A DNA stretch of 64,000 bases from Clostridium_I sp963725425 (GCA_963725425.1 CAVRYJ010000045.1:248001-312000); one strand, 5' to 3'; shown: positions 15,701 to 24,676, counted from the first letter of the stretch. The notes: generated by a model not told the origin, from the sequence alone. A program made the numbers and translations.

Positions 15701-16861
15701 TTGTTTAAACATGTAAGACCTGTTTTTGCAGAAATTGATCTTGATAGTTTGACTTTCAATTTAAATGGGATAAAAAAGCTTACTAATGGTGCTGAAATGA
15801 TTGGTGTTGTTAAAGCAGATGCATACGGGCATGGGGCTGTGGATATAGTTCCAACTCTTCTTGAAAATGGAGTTTCAAGGCTAGCGGTGGCTGTAATAAG
15901 TGAAGCAGTAGAACTTAGGAGTGCTGGTATTCTAGTACCAATTATGATTTTAGGGTATACACCAATGATTTTGGCTCTAGATATATTTAAATATGGGCTA
16001 GAGCCAACAGTTTTTTCCTATGAATATGTTAAGAAACTTTCAAAATTAGCAGAAAAAGAACATATAATTGTTAAAGTACATATTGCAGTGGATACTGGTA
16101 TGGGGAGAATTGGATTTCTACCTAATGAAGAGAGTGTAGAAGATGTATATAAAATAAGCGAATTACCCAATATAGTAATAGAGGGATTGTTTTCACATTT
16201 TTCTACTTCTGATGAGGGAAACAAAGATTACACAAATATACAACTGCAAAAATATAAGTGGTTTGTTAAAAAGTTGCAGGACAAAGGTGTTATTATAAAA
16301 GTAAGACATATAGCTAATAGTGCAGCAATTATGGATTTACCAAACACACATTTTGAAGCAGTTAGACCTGGGATAATACTCTACGGATATTACCCTTCTT
16401 CAGAGGTAAAGAAAGAAAATTTGAAATTAAAACCAGTAATGACACTAAAAACTAATATAGTGCATATAAAGACACTTAAAAAAGGTGATTATATTAGTTA
16501 TGGAAGAAAATTTCAATGTACGAAAGACAGTATTATAGCAACTATTCCAGTTGGATATGCTGATGGTTATTCTAGGCTAATGAATTCAAAGGCAAGGGTA
16601 ATAATAAATGATAAGTTTGCTCCTGTGGTTGGGCGTATTTGTATGGATCAATGTATGATAGATATAACTAATATTAAGGGAATAGAGGTTGGAGATGAGG
16701 TGATACTCATGGGACAATCAGAAAACTGCAAATTTAATGCAGATGATATGGCGGAGATAATGGGTACCATTAATTATGAAATAATATGTATGATAAGTAA
16801 AAGAGTTCCAAGAGTATATATAAAAAATAACAAGGTTATAAAAATAAGGAATTACATATAA
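15701..16861 (+). CDS. alr: Alanine racemase
   Basis: PLP enzyme converting L- to D-alanine for peptidoglycan; in spore formers it also tunes germination. The PLP lysine is in GVVKADAYGHG. TTG 15701 is chosen because TAGGAG (15684-15689) is 11 bp ahead and it puts this lysine at residue 38, near the usual 39. The upstream ATG at 15680 would add seven residues without a ribosome site. Other motifs are VDTGMGRIGF, GLFSHFSTSDE, VRPGIILYGYYPS, VGYADGYSRL and GRICMDQCMIDIT. About 386 residues, normal length. It follows the GerS-like gene closely and precedes mazEF. Confidence 0.93.
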   Translation: MFKHVRPVFAEIDLDSLTFNLNGIKKLTNGAEMIGVVKADAYGHGAVDIVPTLLENGVSRLAVAVISEAVELRSAGILVPIMILGYTPMILALDIFKYGLEPTVFSYEYVKKLSKLAEKEHIIVKVHIAVDTGMGRIGFLPNEESVEDVYKISELPNIVIEGLFSHFSTSDEGNKDYTNIQLQKYKWFVKKLQDKGVIIKVRHIANSAAIMDLPNTHFEAVRPGIILYGYYPSSEVKKENLKLKPVMTLKTNIVHIKTLKKGDYISYGRKFQCTKDSIIATIPVGYADGYSRLMNSKARVIINDKFAPVVGRICMDQCMIDITNIKGIEVGDEVILMGQSENCKFNADDMAEIMGTINYEIICMISKRVPRVYIKNNKVIKIRNYI

Positions 16862-16902
16862 TAAATACTAAGATAAAACCTATGAAAAAATACGCAAATC
16901 CT

Positions 16903-16932
16903 TTGACATATTGGCAAATTTTGAATTATAAT
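16903..16932 (+). promoter_or_regulatory. Sigma-A-type promoter of the mazEF pair
   Basis: TTGACA (16903-16908), an 18-bp spacer and TATAAT (16927-16932). It lies about 50 bp before the antitoxin start, in the gap after alr. It gives the toxin-antitoxin pair its own promoter besides any read-through. Confidence 0.75.
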
Positions 16933-16983
16933 CATAATATACATATTTTTCGTTTTTTTTAAATAGGAGGTATTGATTGTTCT

Positions 16984-17304
16984 ATGTCAGAATCAAAGAG
17001 ATTAGTTGTAAGCCTCTCAGATGCACTATGTTCTGAATTTGATGAAGCACTAAAACAAGATTGCAAAAAAAGAAGTGAATTTATTCGTGAAGCTATAATA
17101 TTATATATAGAAGAACAAAAAAAACTTCATTTAGTGGAGAAGATGAAAAATGGTTATATGGAAATGGCAGAATTGAACCTTGAATTGTGTGAAATGGGTT
17201 TATGTACTGATATATGTGAATTAAAAGAATATGAAGTTAAGCTTTCGGAGAGTGATTTGCCTGATGACGATGGTGGTAAAACGAGGAGATATATTTTATG
17301 CTGA
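16984..17304 (+). CDS. Type II antitoxin, ribbon-helix-helix (EndoAI/MazE type)
   Basis: 106 residues. The N-terminal ribbon-helix-helix DNA-binding domain reads KRLVVSLSDALCSEFDEALKQ, then KRSEFIREAIILYIEEQ (about 5-50), and an acidic C-terminal tail would wrap the toxin. AGGAGG lies 13 bp before the ATG, a rather long spacing that may lower yield. The gene overlaps the downstream MazF/EndoA toxin by about 41 bp, so the two are translationally coupled. The antitoxin should neutralise the toxin and autorepress the operon. The position after alr matches ndoAI in Bacillus subtilis. Confidence 0.88.
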   Translation: MSESKRLVVSLSDALCSEFDEALKQDCKKRSEFIREAIILYIEEQKKLHLVEKMKNGYMEMAELNLELCEMGLCTDICELKEYEVKLSESDLPDDDGGKTRRYILC

Positions 17305-17620
17305 TTTGAGTCCGGTTGTTGGATCAGAACAGGGTGGAATAAGACCTGTTATTATAATTCAAAATGATATAGGGAACAAATATAGCCCAACAGTAATTGT
17401 GGCTGCAATTACCTCGCAGATAAATAAAGCAAAACTACCAACTCATGTTGAAATTTCCTCAGAAGAATATGGTTTAAACAAAGATTCGGTGGTTTTACTT
17501 GAACAAATAAGAACTCTTGATAAAAAAAGGCTTAAAGAAAAGATAGGTCATATGACTGATAGTGATATGGATAAAGTACAAACTTCGTTACTTGTAAGTA
17601 TGGCATTAAAAAATAGTTAA
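17264..17620 (+). CDS. ndoA: mRNA interferase toxin MazF/EndoA
   Basis: 118 residues of the PemK/MazF fold. The diagnostic start KRGDIFYADLSPVVGSEQGGIRPVIIIQND is followed by VIVAAITSQI and LLEQIRTLDKKRL. MazF cleaves single-stranded mRNA (UACAU in the B. subtilis homologue) and is held by the RHH antitoxin encoded just upstream. I place the start at ATG 17264, about 10 bp after CGGAGAG; ATG 17270 is an alternative. The longer frame from 17231 lies inside the antitoxin and is unlikely. A strong terminator follows. Confidence 0.93.
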   Translation: MTMVVKRGDIFYADLSPVVGSEQGGIRPVIIIQNDIGNKYSPTVIVAAITSQINKAKLPTHVEISSEEYGLNKDSVVLLEQIRTLDKKRLKEKIGHMTDSDMDKVQTSLLVSMALKNS

Positions 17621-17630
17621 AATAACCAAT

Positions 17631-17662
17631 AGCATTCTAGGACAATACTAGGATGCTTTTTT
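17631..17662 (+). terminator. Rho-independent terminator of mazEF
   Basis: AGCATTCTAG-GACAATA-CTAGGATGCT followed by TTTTTT, 11 bp after the toxin stop. Confidence 0.9.
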
Positions 17663-17680
17663 AGCTAGACTATACAAAAA

Positions 17681-17919
17681 GTTAAAAGCTTTAACAAAGA
17701 AGTTAAGAGTTAAGAGTTAAGAGTTAATGAGATTTTGCCTTGGGGCAAAATAGAAGCAATAAATAGAACCGAAAAATAAATAAGTAAATAAAACAAATAA
17801 TATTCACATTCTGAGGAAAAAATAAAAACAGATGGGTAGAATATTTTATTTCATTCGACTTTTCTGCGCAGCGGAAAAGTCTTCCGTCACTTTTAACTTT
17901 TAACTTTTAACTCTTAACT
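17681..17919. repeat. About 240-bp element bounded by inverted heptamer arrays (GTTAAGA)
   Basis: The left end holds GTTAAGA units (about 17701-17727). The right end (17890-17919) holds their reverse complement, CTTTTAACTTTTAACTCTTA. Inside are two perfect hairpins: ATTTTGCC...GGCAAAAT (17731-17751) and GACTTTTC...GAAAAGTC (about 17857-17881). There is no open reading frame. The layout looks like a MITE or mobile hairpin cassette. It fills most of the 321-bp gap between mazF and yitT. Confidence 0.75.
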
Positions 17920-17941
17920 GAATTAAATAGGGGTGTGTATT

Positions 17942-18792
17942 ATGAAAAAATTCAAAGAGTATGTTTTGATTACCATAGGTTTCTTGATTGTGGCTGTGAG
18001 TGTAAAGTTTTTTCTGGAGGCTAATAAAATAGCAGCCGGTGGTGTTATGGGAATAGCCATAATAATAAATAATGTTTCACCAAATTTATCTGTGGGCATG
18101 ATCATGTTCGTATTAAATTGTGCTCTTTTTATTGTAGCATTTTCATCTATAGGTGGTCGTTTTGGAGTGAAAACTATATATTCAGGACTGGGACTTTCAG
18201 GAACGGTCTGGATTCTTGATAAGTTTATTCCAAACGGTATGGTAACAAGTAATCTTTTTTGTCTACTGTATTTGGAACTTTAATAGGCGGGATAGGAATG
18301 GGAATAGTATTTAACCAAAATGCTTCTACTGGTGGTACGGATATTCTTGCAAAAATACTTAATAAGTTTTTTCACATTGATATTGGTAAGTCACTTCTTA
18401 TTGTAGATTTTGTAATTACGTTGTTTGCAGTTGCAACAATGGGCATTGAACTTGGTATGTATTCATTATTATCTGTTATCCTTCATGGTTTTATTATAGA
18501 TTCGGTTATTGAAGGGTTTAATGTATGCAAACAAGTGATGATTATAAGTAAAAAAAATGAGGAATTTAGTAAATTTATTATAGAAAAGCTGGAAAGAGGA
18601 TGTACCATTTTTAATGGAAAAGGTGGATATACTTGGGAAGATACTTATATATTGTATACTGTGCTAAGTACAAATGAGTTTATTAAGTTAAAAAAACACA
18701 TAAAGGAAGTTGATCCAAGAGCATTTATTACAGTATGTGATGCTCGTGAGGTGTTAGGTGAAGGCTTTAATAACATAGTTGGTGAAGAGTAA
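17942..18792 (+). pseudogene. YitT-family membrane protein, single frameshift
   Basis: The first part (17942-18283) encodes the N-terminal spans (YVLITIGFLIVAVSVKFFLEANKIAAGGVMGIAI). The second part, in another frame, continues STVFGTLIGGIGMGIVF, ASTGGTDILAKIL and the C-terminal DUF2179 domain. Adding one T to the T6 run at 18255-18260 restores one frame of 283 codons, a normal YitT length. YitT proteins are multi-pass membrane proteins of unknown transport role. The YitT relative yvjA lies near ftsEX in Bacillus too. The start ATG 17942 follows AGGGGTG. The break is a homopolymer indel, so it may be a sequencing error; see findings. Confidence 0.85.
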
Positions 18793-18995
18793 GTGTTATG
18801 AAAAATTTAGCTCAATAAGAAATAATATCTTGTAGAAAAAACCAAGATTATAGAGTAATATCATGTATATATGGATTAAGCTACTTACATAAAGCTTTAT
18901 AAACTAAAAAAAATATTGTTTGACAATTAAATATGTTATAATTATTTCGTATAACATAGAGAGTTTGAAAGACAAACTATTAAGGGGAAAAAGCG

Positions 18996-19679
18996 ATGAT
19001 CGAATTTAAAAATGTAAGCAAAGTGTATGTTAATGACGTTCTGGCGCTTTCAAGCATCAATATTGAAATAGAAAAGGGAGAATTTGTCTTCCTTGTTGGA
19101 CCAAGTGGTGCTGGAAAATCTACATTTATAAAGTTGTTGATGAAGGAAATAGATCCAACATCAGGAAGTATAATACTTAACGACACTGATATATCTACTA
19201 TTACAAGAAAAAAAATTCCTTATTATAGAAGAAAAATCGGAATGATATTTCAAGATTTCAGATTGATACCTACTTTGAATGTTTATGAAAATGTAGCTTT
19301 TGCAATGAGAATTGTTGAGGCAGGACATAGGGACATAAGGAAAAGAGTTCCATTAGTTTTATCTATGGTAGGTTTGTCAGATAAACATATGGCATTTCCT
19401 AATCAACTTTCTGGAGGAGAACAGCAAAGAGTTGCAATAGCAAGAGCAATAGTTAACAATCCGACTATTTTGATAGCAGACGAGCCTACTGGAAACTTAG
19501 ATCCAGATACTGCTCATGACATAATGACAATTATGACTGATGTAAATAGTGCGGGGACAACAGTTCTTATGGCAACTCATGCTAGAAATATAGTCAATAC
19601 TATGAAAAAAAGAGTTATTGCTATAGAGAATGGCGCATTGTCAAGAGACGAGGAAAGGGGTAGATACGATGAAGTTTAG
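18996..19679 (+). CDS. ftsE: Cell-division ABC transporter ATPase FtsE
   Basis: 227 residues. Walker A GPSGAGKST (35-43), Q-loop IFQDFRL, signature LSGGEQQRVAIARA and Walker B ILIADEPTGNLD. With FtsX it forms a membrane complex that does not transport but signals to peptidoglycan hydrolases at the septum or during elongation and sporulation. AGGGGAAAAAG precedes the ATG. The gap upstream (203 bp) has TTGACA near 18919 and several TATAAT-like boxes; I could not fix the promoter. The end overlaps ftsX by 11 bp. Confidence 0.95.
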   Translation: MIEFKNVSKVYVNDVLALSSINIEIEKGEFVFLVGPSGAGKSTFIKLLMKEIDPTSGSIILNDTDISTITRKKIPYYRRKIGMIFQDFRLIPTLNVYENVAFAMRIVEAGHRDIRKRVPLVLSMVGLSDKHMAFPNQLSGGEQQRVAIARAIVNNPTILIADEPTGNLDPDTAHDIMTIMTDVNSAGTTVLMATHARNIVNTMKKRVIAIENGALSRDEERGRYDEV

Positions 19680-20562
19680 TACTATTCAACTCTTTATAAC
19701 AGATGCTATAAAGAGTCTTAAGAGAAATAAAACTATAAGTATAGCTTCAGTTGCAACTGTTATGGCTACACTTTTTGTTTTGGGTGCCTTTGTAATGATT
19801 CTTTTAAATGTAAAAGTTGGAATAACTGATGTGGAATCACAGGTAGAAGCTAAGGTGTTTTTAAATGATAATATAAGTATAGATAGTCAGAAAAATGTTT
19901 TGAGTAAATTAACTGCGATACCAGAAGTTATTAATATTTCATTTCAAACTAAACAGGAAGCATTAAATCAGTGGAAACAGCAGTTAGGATCAAAAAATAC
20001 AGAATTGCTTTCAGGTATGGAACAAAATAATCCACTACCAAACTCATATATTGTAAAGGTTAAAGATCCAGAAGATATAACAAAGGTTGAGTCCAGTTTA
20101 AAGGGCGCAAGTGGTATATATGAAATTAGTGATGGAAGAGATATCGTAAACAAGATTTCAGCTGTTACAAAGACAGTTAAGTGGGTAGGTGGAGTTCTAT
20201 TACTCATTTTGGTTGGTGTATCACTGTTCTTGATATCAAATACAATAAAACTTACAGTTTATGCAAGACGTAGAGAAATTGGCATTATGAAATATATTGG
20301 TGCTACAGATTGGTTTATAAGATGGCCGTTTATCATAGAGGGTATGGTGATTGGTTTCTGTGGGGCAGTAGTGGCGGATATTGTTATTTATAATGTTTAT
20401 GCATTAGCATATAATAGAGCTTCTACTTTTGTTTCTAGTATGATGAACCTAATAGATCCTATGTATTTTGTTACTAATTTATCTTGGGCTTTTATTGTTG
20501 GAGGAATACTTATTGGAGCGCTGGGTAGTATACTTTCAATTAGGAAGTTCTTAATTGTTTAA
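19669..20562 (+). CDS. ftsX: Cell-division protein FtsX
   Basis: 297 residues from ATG 19669, preceded by AAAGGGG. The upstream in-frame start would lie inside ftsE. FtsX has a first membrane span (about 22-45), a large extracellular loop (about 50-165) that contacts peptidoglycan hydrolases, and three C-terminal spans with the FtsX signature LTVYARRREIGIMKYIGATDWFIRWPF. Overlap with ftsE indicates coupled translation. In Clostridium/Bacillus FtsEX controls hydrolases such as CwlO or PcsB-like proteins; the partner here is not in the window. Confidence 0.95.
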   Translation: MKFSTIQLFITDAIKSLKRNKTISIASVATVMATLFVLGAFVMILLNVKVGITDVESQVEAKVFLNDNISIDSQKNVLSKLTAIPEVINISFQTKQEALNQWKQQLGSKNTELLSGMEQNNPLPNSYIVKVKDPEDITKVESSLKGASGIYEISDGRDIVNKISAVTKTVKWVGGVLLLILVGVSLFLISNTIKLTVYARRREIGIMKYIGATDWFIRWPFIIEGMVIGFCGAVVADIVIYNVYALAYNRASTFVSSMMNLIDPMYFVTNLSWAFIVGGILIGALGSILSIRKFLIV

Positions 20563-20593
20563 AACAATCATTTTGAGACAAAACGTATAGTAA

Positions 20594-20663
20594 CAGTTAA
20601 GAGTTAAAAGTTAAGAGTTAAGAGTTAAGGAAGATTTTTTTCTGCCATAGCAGAAAAAAAATC
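20594..20663. repeat. Heptamer array (GTTAAGA/GTTAAAA) with adjoining hairpin
   Basis: About five 7-bp units (20594-20630) are followed by a hairpin GATTTTTTTTCTGCC...GCAGAAAAAAAATC (20633-20663). It lies just after ftsX. The plan matches the elements at 17681 and 23441: heptamers, then a hairpin opening with GATTTT. Confidence 0.75.
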
Positions 20664-20675
20664 GGGGAATTTAAG

Positions 20676-20717
20676 AAATGCAAGTGATTTGTGAAACAAA
20701 TCACTTGCATTTTTTTA
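20676..20717. terminator. Strong rho-independent terminator after ftsEX
   Basis: AAATGCAAGTGATTTGT-GAA-ACAAATCACTTGCATTT followed by TTTT. The perfect 17-bp stem works on both strands. Confidence 0.92.
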
Positions 20718-20829
20718 TATGATTAATGATTTGTTAAAAAAGAAATCTGTAAATTTATATTTCTAGTGTTATAATTGAGTATATTTACATAAATACTATA
20801 AGAGTACATATTATGAAGAGGTGAAGATA

Positions 20830-22044
20830 TTGTCAAAGAACAAGAGAAAATGGATAATTATTGCTGTGGTTGTATTAATAATAACAAATTCAATGAGTTT
20901 TATTATAGGAAATAGGATTCCTATAGCATTACCTGGGGGTAATGTTGAATTAAGTCAGAGTTCATATAATGAGGTAATGGAGTTTCAAAAGCTGTTTGTG
21001 GTGAAAAATCAGTTGGAGAAATATTATAATGGTAAAATAAATGATAGTACATTAGTGTCAGGAGCAATAAAAGGAATGACAAATTCACTTAATGATCCAT
21101 ATACTGTATTTATGGATGAAAGTGAAAGCAAACAATTTAATACTCAAATTCAAGGTAAGGATTATGTAGGAATTGGAATAGCAGTAGGTAATGATAACAA
21201 AAAGATAACTGTTGAAGGCGTTTTTGCAGATTCACCAGCTGAAAAGGCTGGTATAAAAGTAAAAGACGTAATTGAAAAGGTAAATGGCACAGCACTTACA
21301 GGAGATAATATAAATAAAGCAGTTGCCATGATGAAGGGCAAAGCGGGTACTGATGTTACAATAACTCTTAATAGGGTTGGCAAGGGAAGTTTTGATGTTA
21401 AGGCTACTAGAGAAAAAGTAACATATAGTACAGTTACAGGGAATATGATAAAGAATAGTAAAATTGGGTATATTGGTATTACAATGTTTGATGAGAATAC
21501 AGGTGATAATTTTAAAAAGGAGCTTACAGAGCTTCAGAGCCAAGGCATGAAAGGGCTTATATTAGACCTTAGAGATAATGGTGGCGGAGTTTTGCAAGAT
21601 AGTGTAAGTGTAGCTTCCAACTTTATTGATAAAGGTAAGACGGTGACTTATACTGTGGATAAAAACAATAGTAAAGAAGTGTATAAATCAGATGGTGGCT
21701 CGGCTATTGGTATGCCGATTATGGTACTTGTGAATGGAAATACTGCTAGCGCATCAGAAATACTATCAGGTGCTTTAAGAGACTATAAGGCAGGTACTTT
21801 GATAGGAGAAAAGACATTTGGAAAGGGTATAGTTCAAAGTACTCTTAACACTGGAGATGATACACAACTTAAAGTAACAATAGCAAAATGGTATACACCA
21901 CTAGGTACAAATGTACAACACAATGGATTTAATCCTGATGTAGCAGTTAAATATCCACAGGATTTACTGAATAAGACTTATGATCAAAATACTGATCCTC
22001 AGTATAAAAAAGCACTAGATATGGTTACTGAAAAGGTTAAATAA
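20830..22044 (+). CDS. ctpB: Carboxy-terminal processing protease (S41), CtpB type
   Basis: 404 residues from TTG 20830, which fits GAAGAGGTG at 20815-20823; the GTG at 20821 overlaps that site. An N-terminal signal-anchor (WIIIAVVVLIITNSMSFIIG) exports it. A PDZ domain (about 95-180: VGIGIAVG, VFADSPAEKAGIKVKDVIEKVNG) precedes the S41 peptidase domain. The catalytic serine is in GNTASASEILSGAL and the lysine in GEKTFGKGIVQS. In Bacillus, CtpB lies after ftsEX and cleaves SpoIVFA to trigger sigma-K during sporulation. Other Ctp substrates are possible here. A TATAAT box sits about 60 bp upstream. Confidence 0.92.
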   Translation: MSKNKRKWIIIAVVVLIITNSMSFIIGNRIPIALPGGNVELSQSSYNEVMEFQKLFVVKNQLEKYYNGKINDSTLVSGAIKGMTNSLNDPYTVFMDESESKQFNTQIQGKDYVGIGIAVGNDNKKITVEGVFADSPAEKAGIKVKDVIEKVNGTALTGDNINKAVAMMKGKAGTDVTITLNRVGKGSFDVKATREKVTYSTVTGNMIKNSKIGYIGITMFDENTGDNFKKELTELQSQGMKGLILDLRDNGGGVLQDSVSVASNFIDKGKTVTYTVDKNNSKEVYKSDGGSAIGMPIMVLVNGNTASASEILSGALRDYKAGTLIGEKTFGKGIVQSTLNTGDDTQLKVTIAKWYTPLGTNVQHNGFNPDVAVKYPQDLLNKTYDQNTDPQYKKALDMVTEKVK

Positions 22045-22060
22045 GTTTTATGGTACCATA

Positions 22061-22099
22061 AAAGAAAATAACTAGTCAGTAAGCTAGCTATTTTCTTTA
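22061..22099 (+). terminator. Hairpin after ctpB, likely terminator
   Basis: AAAGAAAATAACTAG-TCAGTAAG-CTAGCTATTTTCTTT. The arms resemble the AAAGAAAATA/TATTTTCTTT arms of the intergenic palindrome family, so this may be a member that lost its ends. Confidence 0.7.
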
Positions 22100-22142
22100 A
22101 TATTTCTAAATAAGTTTTATTTGAGAGGGGATTTAGTTTTTA

Positions 22143-23447
22143 ATGAATATGGCAATATATACACTTAGAGCTATTGCAGAAGCTATAACAACAATGCCCT
22201 ATGTTTTAATACTCATTACTTTGGGGATTGTATTATATCTAAGAAATAAGAATACAGTAACTATGCAAAAAATGGTAATAGGAGAATATATAAACTCAGC
22301 CTTTGAACTTACAATCTCCCAAATTGTGCTGGGTATATTTGCAGGTGCGTTAGGTAGTTTGATGCTTTCATATTTAGGAGTGGCATTTAATAATCAAATA
22401 ACAATTTCACTGCTTTTTATGTTATCTATAATTCTAATGTTATTCAGAAGCAGATTTATATGTTTCTCATATTCTGCAGGTGTTCTGTCAATAGTAAGTG
22501 TAGTTTTTCAGATTTTTCAAAGAGCTAATAACACAAATTTATCACAGTACAGTTTTTTGAATGTAGATGTGGTTATGGTTATGTCTCTAGTGGCGGTAAT
22601 GCACATAATAGAGGGAATACTTGTGTTTATTGATGGAAGTAGAGGGGCAATACCTGTATTCTCTAATAAGGACAATAAAATCATTGGAGGGTTTGCATTA
22701 AAAAGGTATTGGGCGATACCAATAGCTGTGATGTTTTTAATTAATAATCCTGTACCAACAGGGAATGTTAATATGGTAGTTCCGAGTTTATGGCCAATAA
22801 TAAGAAGCAACTATATTAAGATGCTAGCTACTACGGTCATTGCTTTACTGCCGTTCTATGGAATGGTTGGCTATAGTGCAATCACATTTACTAAGACAAA
22901 AAGAGAAAAAGCTATTAGTTCAGGAATTTGCATAGGGTGCTATGGAGTTATTTTGCTCATAGTTGCTCAGCTAGCCAGAATAAATCTATTTGCAGAGTTT
23001 ATGGTTGCACTTTTTGCGCCTTTTGCTCATGAAGTAATGCTTAAGTTGCAGATGTATTATGAATTGAAAGGCACGCCTAAATATGTGAGTACAGATGATG
23101 GGCTCATGGTTTTAGAAGTAGCACCTTCGTCACCTGCCTTCGAAATGGGAATTAAAAGTGGCGATCTGCTTATGGAAGTAAATGATAAAAAAATATTTAA
23201 CGAACAGGATATGATAGAGGCTTTAAACGAGATGTCCAATTTTATATGGCTTAAGATTAAGACAGTAAAAGGAAACCTGCTTAAAGTTGATTATAGCAAG
23301 ATGAATAGGACTAAGAGACTCGGAATAATTTTTGTACCTAAATTTATCCCCAAGGAAAGCGTAGTTGTGAAATACGATAAAAATAAGTTCGAAGATGTAC
23401 TTCAGAAAGTTAAGAAGAAGGAAGAAGACCACGACAAGAAAAGTTAA
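22143..23447 (+). CDS. Multi-pass membrane protein with C-terminal PDZ domain (MinJ-like position)
   Basis: 434 residues. About seven or eight membrane spans occupy residues 1-300. A PDZ domain follows (about 305-395: GLMVLEVAPSSPAFEMGIKSGDLLMEVNDKKI), then a highly charged tail. A topology of spans plus C-terminal PDZ directly after ctpB is that of Bacillus MinJ, which bridges DivIVA and MinD at the cell poles. I infer an analogous role in division-site placement; sequence alone only supports 'PDZ membrane protein'. GAGAGGGG lies upstream. The last codons run into a GTTAAGA heptamer array. Confidence 0.75.
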   Translation: MNMAIYTLRAIAEAITTMPYVLILITLGIVLYLRNKNTVTMQKMVIGEYINSAFELTISQIVLGIFAGALGSLMLSYLGVAFNNQITISLLFMLSIILMLFRSRFICFSYSAGVLSIVSVVFQIFQRANNTNLSQYSFLNVDVVMVMSLVAVMHIIEGILVFIDGSRGAIPVFSNKDNKIIGGFALKRYWAIPIAVMFLINNPVPTGNVNMVVPSLWPIIRSNYIKMLATTVIALLPFYGMVGYSAITFTKTKREKAISSGICIGCYGVILLIVAQLARINLFAEFMVALFAPFAHEVMLKLQMYYELKGTPKYVSTDDGLMVLEVAPSSPAFEMGIKSGDLLMEVNDKKIFNEQDMIEALNEMSNFIWLKIKTVKGNLLKVDYSKMNRTKRLGIIFVPKFIPKESVVVKYDKNKFEDVLQKVKKKEEDHDKKS

Positions 23448-23500
23448 GAGTTAAGAGTTAAAAGTTAAGAGTTAAGGAGATTTTGCCTTAGGGCAAAATA
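23441..23500. repeat. Heptamer array (GTTAAGA/GTTAAAA) with hairpin
   Basis: About five units (23441-23477), beginning within the 3' end of the PDZ gene, are followed by GATTTTGCCTTAGGGCAAAA. The hairpin is nearly the same as the one at 17730-17751. Confidence 0.8.
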
Positions 23501-23541
23501 AAAGCAAATAAAAAGATAAACACATATTATTCAGAATGAAA

Positions 23542-23597
23542 AGGATGTAGTGATATTTGTTTTAACAAATATCACTACATCCTAGTTTTTTCTTTGA
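23542..23597. terminator. Rho-independent terminator
   Basis: AGGATGTAGTGATATTTGTT pairs with AACAAATATCACTACATCCT and is followed by AGTTTTTTC. Near-perfect 18-20-bp stem. Confidence 0.9.
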
Positions 23598-23639
23598 TGA
23601 TGACTAATTATCAGTTCAACGGATAAGAGGGGGAAATGT

Positions 23640-24509
23640 ATGGATATCAAACAGCTAAGGTACTTTGTTGCAATAGCAGAAGAAGGTCAAATAACAGCAG
23701 CGGCTAAAAGGCTTCACATTGCACAACCACCTTTAAGTCAGCAGCTAAAGCTTTTGGAGGGTGAGCTTGGAGTTAAACTTGTAGAAAGAGGACCAAGGCA
23801 TACTCATTTAACTGATGTTGGTGAAATATTAAGAACTAGAGCGGAACAAATATTAGAACTTACGGATGCAACAATAAATGAAATAGATGACTTTAAAAAA
23901 GGATTAAAGGGAACATTGTCCATAGGAACTGTTTCGTCATCTGGCGCATTACTCATAAAAAATGTTATGAATAAATTTCATAAAGAGTATGCTGGGGCAA
24001 AATTTTCTTTGCAGGAAGGCAACACATTTAAGGTGCTAGAACTATTAAATAGAGGGGTTATAGAAGTAGGAATTGTAAGAACTCCATTTAAAGCTTTAAA
24101 CTGTAGTTATAAATGTATGAAGAGAGAGCCTATGATAGCAGCAATGACAAAGGAATATTGCCTAGATTTAGAAGAAACTTGCATATCATTGAAGGAATTA
24201 AGAGGCAAACCTCTGATTTTTTATCGCAGATATGAGCAATTGATAATGGAAACTTGCCAGGAAAGTGGCTTTGAACCTGAAATATTTTGTAAAAATGATG
24301 ATGCTCGAACAACACTTATGCTAGCCAATGCAGGGTTTGGAGTTGCAGTAGTGCCAAAATCATCTTTTGAACTTTCCTGTAATGAGAATCTAATTTATAA
24401 GGAGATAAAAAATGAAAAATTGCAAACATCAATAGTTGCAATATGGATAAAAGACAGATATATGTCCTCACTGGCAGAAAAATTCATTGAAAGTTTTAAG
24501 GAAAAATAA
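23640..24509 (+). CDS. LysR-family transcriptional regulator
   Basis: 289 residues. The N-terminal winged HTH is MDIKQLRYFVAIAEEGQITAAAKRLHIAQPPLSQQLKLLE (1-40). The C-terminal half is a periplasmic-binding-protein-like effector domain (about 90-285; GTLSIGTVSSSG, LLNRGVIEVGIVRTP, VAVVPKSSFE). GAGGGGG precedes the ATG. LysR proteins usually control a neighbouring gene. The next gene downstream is co-directional and separate, with a palindromic repeat between, so the target is not evident. The inducer is unknown. Confidence 0.92.
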   Translation: MDIKQLRYFVAIAEEGQITAAAKRLHIAQPPLSQQLKLLEGELGVKLVERGPRHTHLTDVGEILRTRAEQILELTDATINEIDDFKKGLKGTLSIGTVSSSGALLIKNVMNKFHKEYAGAKFSLQEGNTFKVLELLNRGVIEVGIVRTPFKALNCSYKCMKREPMIAAMTKEYCLDLEETCISLKELRGKPLIFYRRYEQLIMETCQESGFEPEIFCKNDDARTTLMLANAGFGVAVVPKSSFELSCNENLIYKEIKNEKLQTSIVAIWIKDRYMSSLAEKFIESFKEK

Positions 24510-24539
24510 GTTTTCACAAAAATGACTGTGGCAAAACTT

Positions 24540-24586
24540 AGGCATAGACTAGCATACTGGCTTGTTATTTCTTTTTAGATGCCTAA
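24540..24586. repeat. Palindromic intergenic repeat, copy in reverse orientation
   Basis: GACTAGCATACTGGCTTG is the exact reverse complement of the core at 621-672. It is followed by TTATTTCTTTTTAGATGCCT; GGCATA at the left is the partner end. It lies between the LysR gene and the unknown gene at 24677. Confidence 0.7.
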
Positions 24587-24676
24587 GCAGTAACATTTGA
24601 ACATTTGCTGAATATTATATATAAAGACAAGCTGTAGTAAGGTATATGAGAAAGTGATTTTTAGGAGATGTGATTT

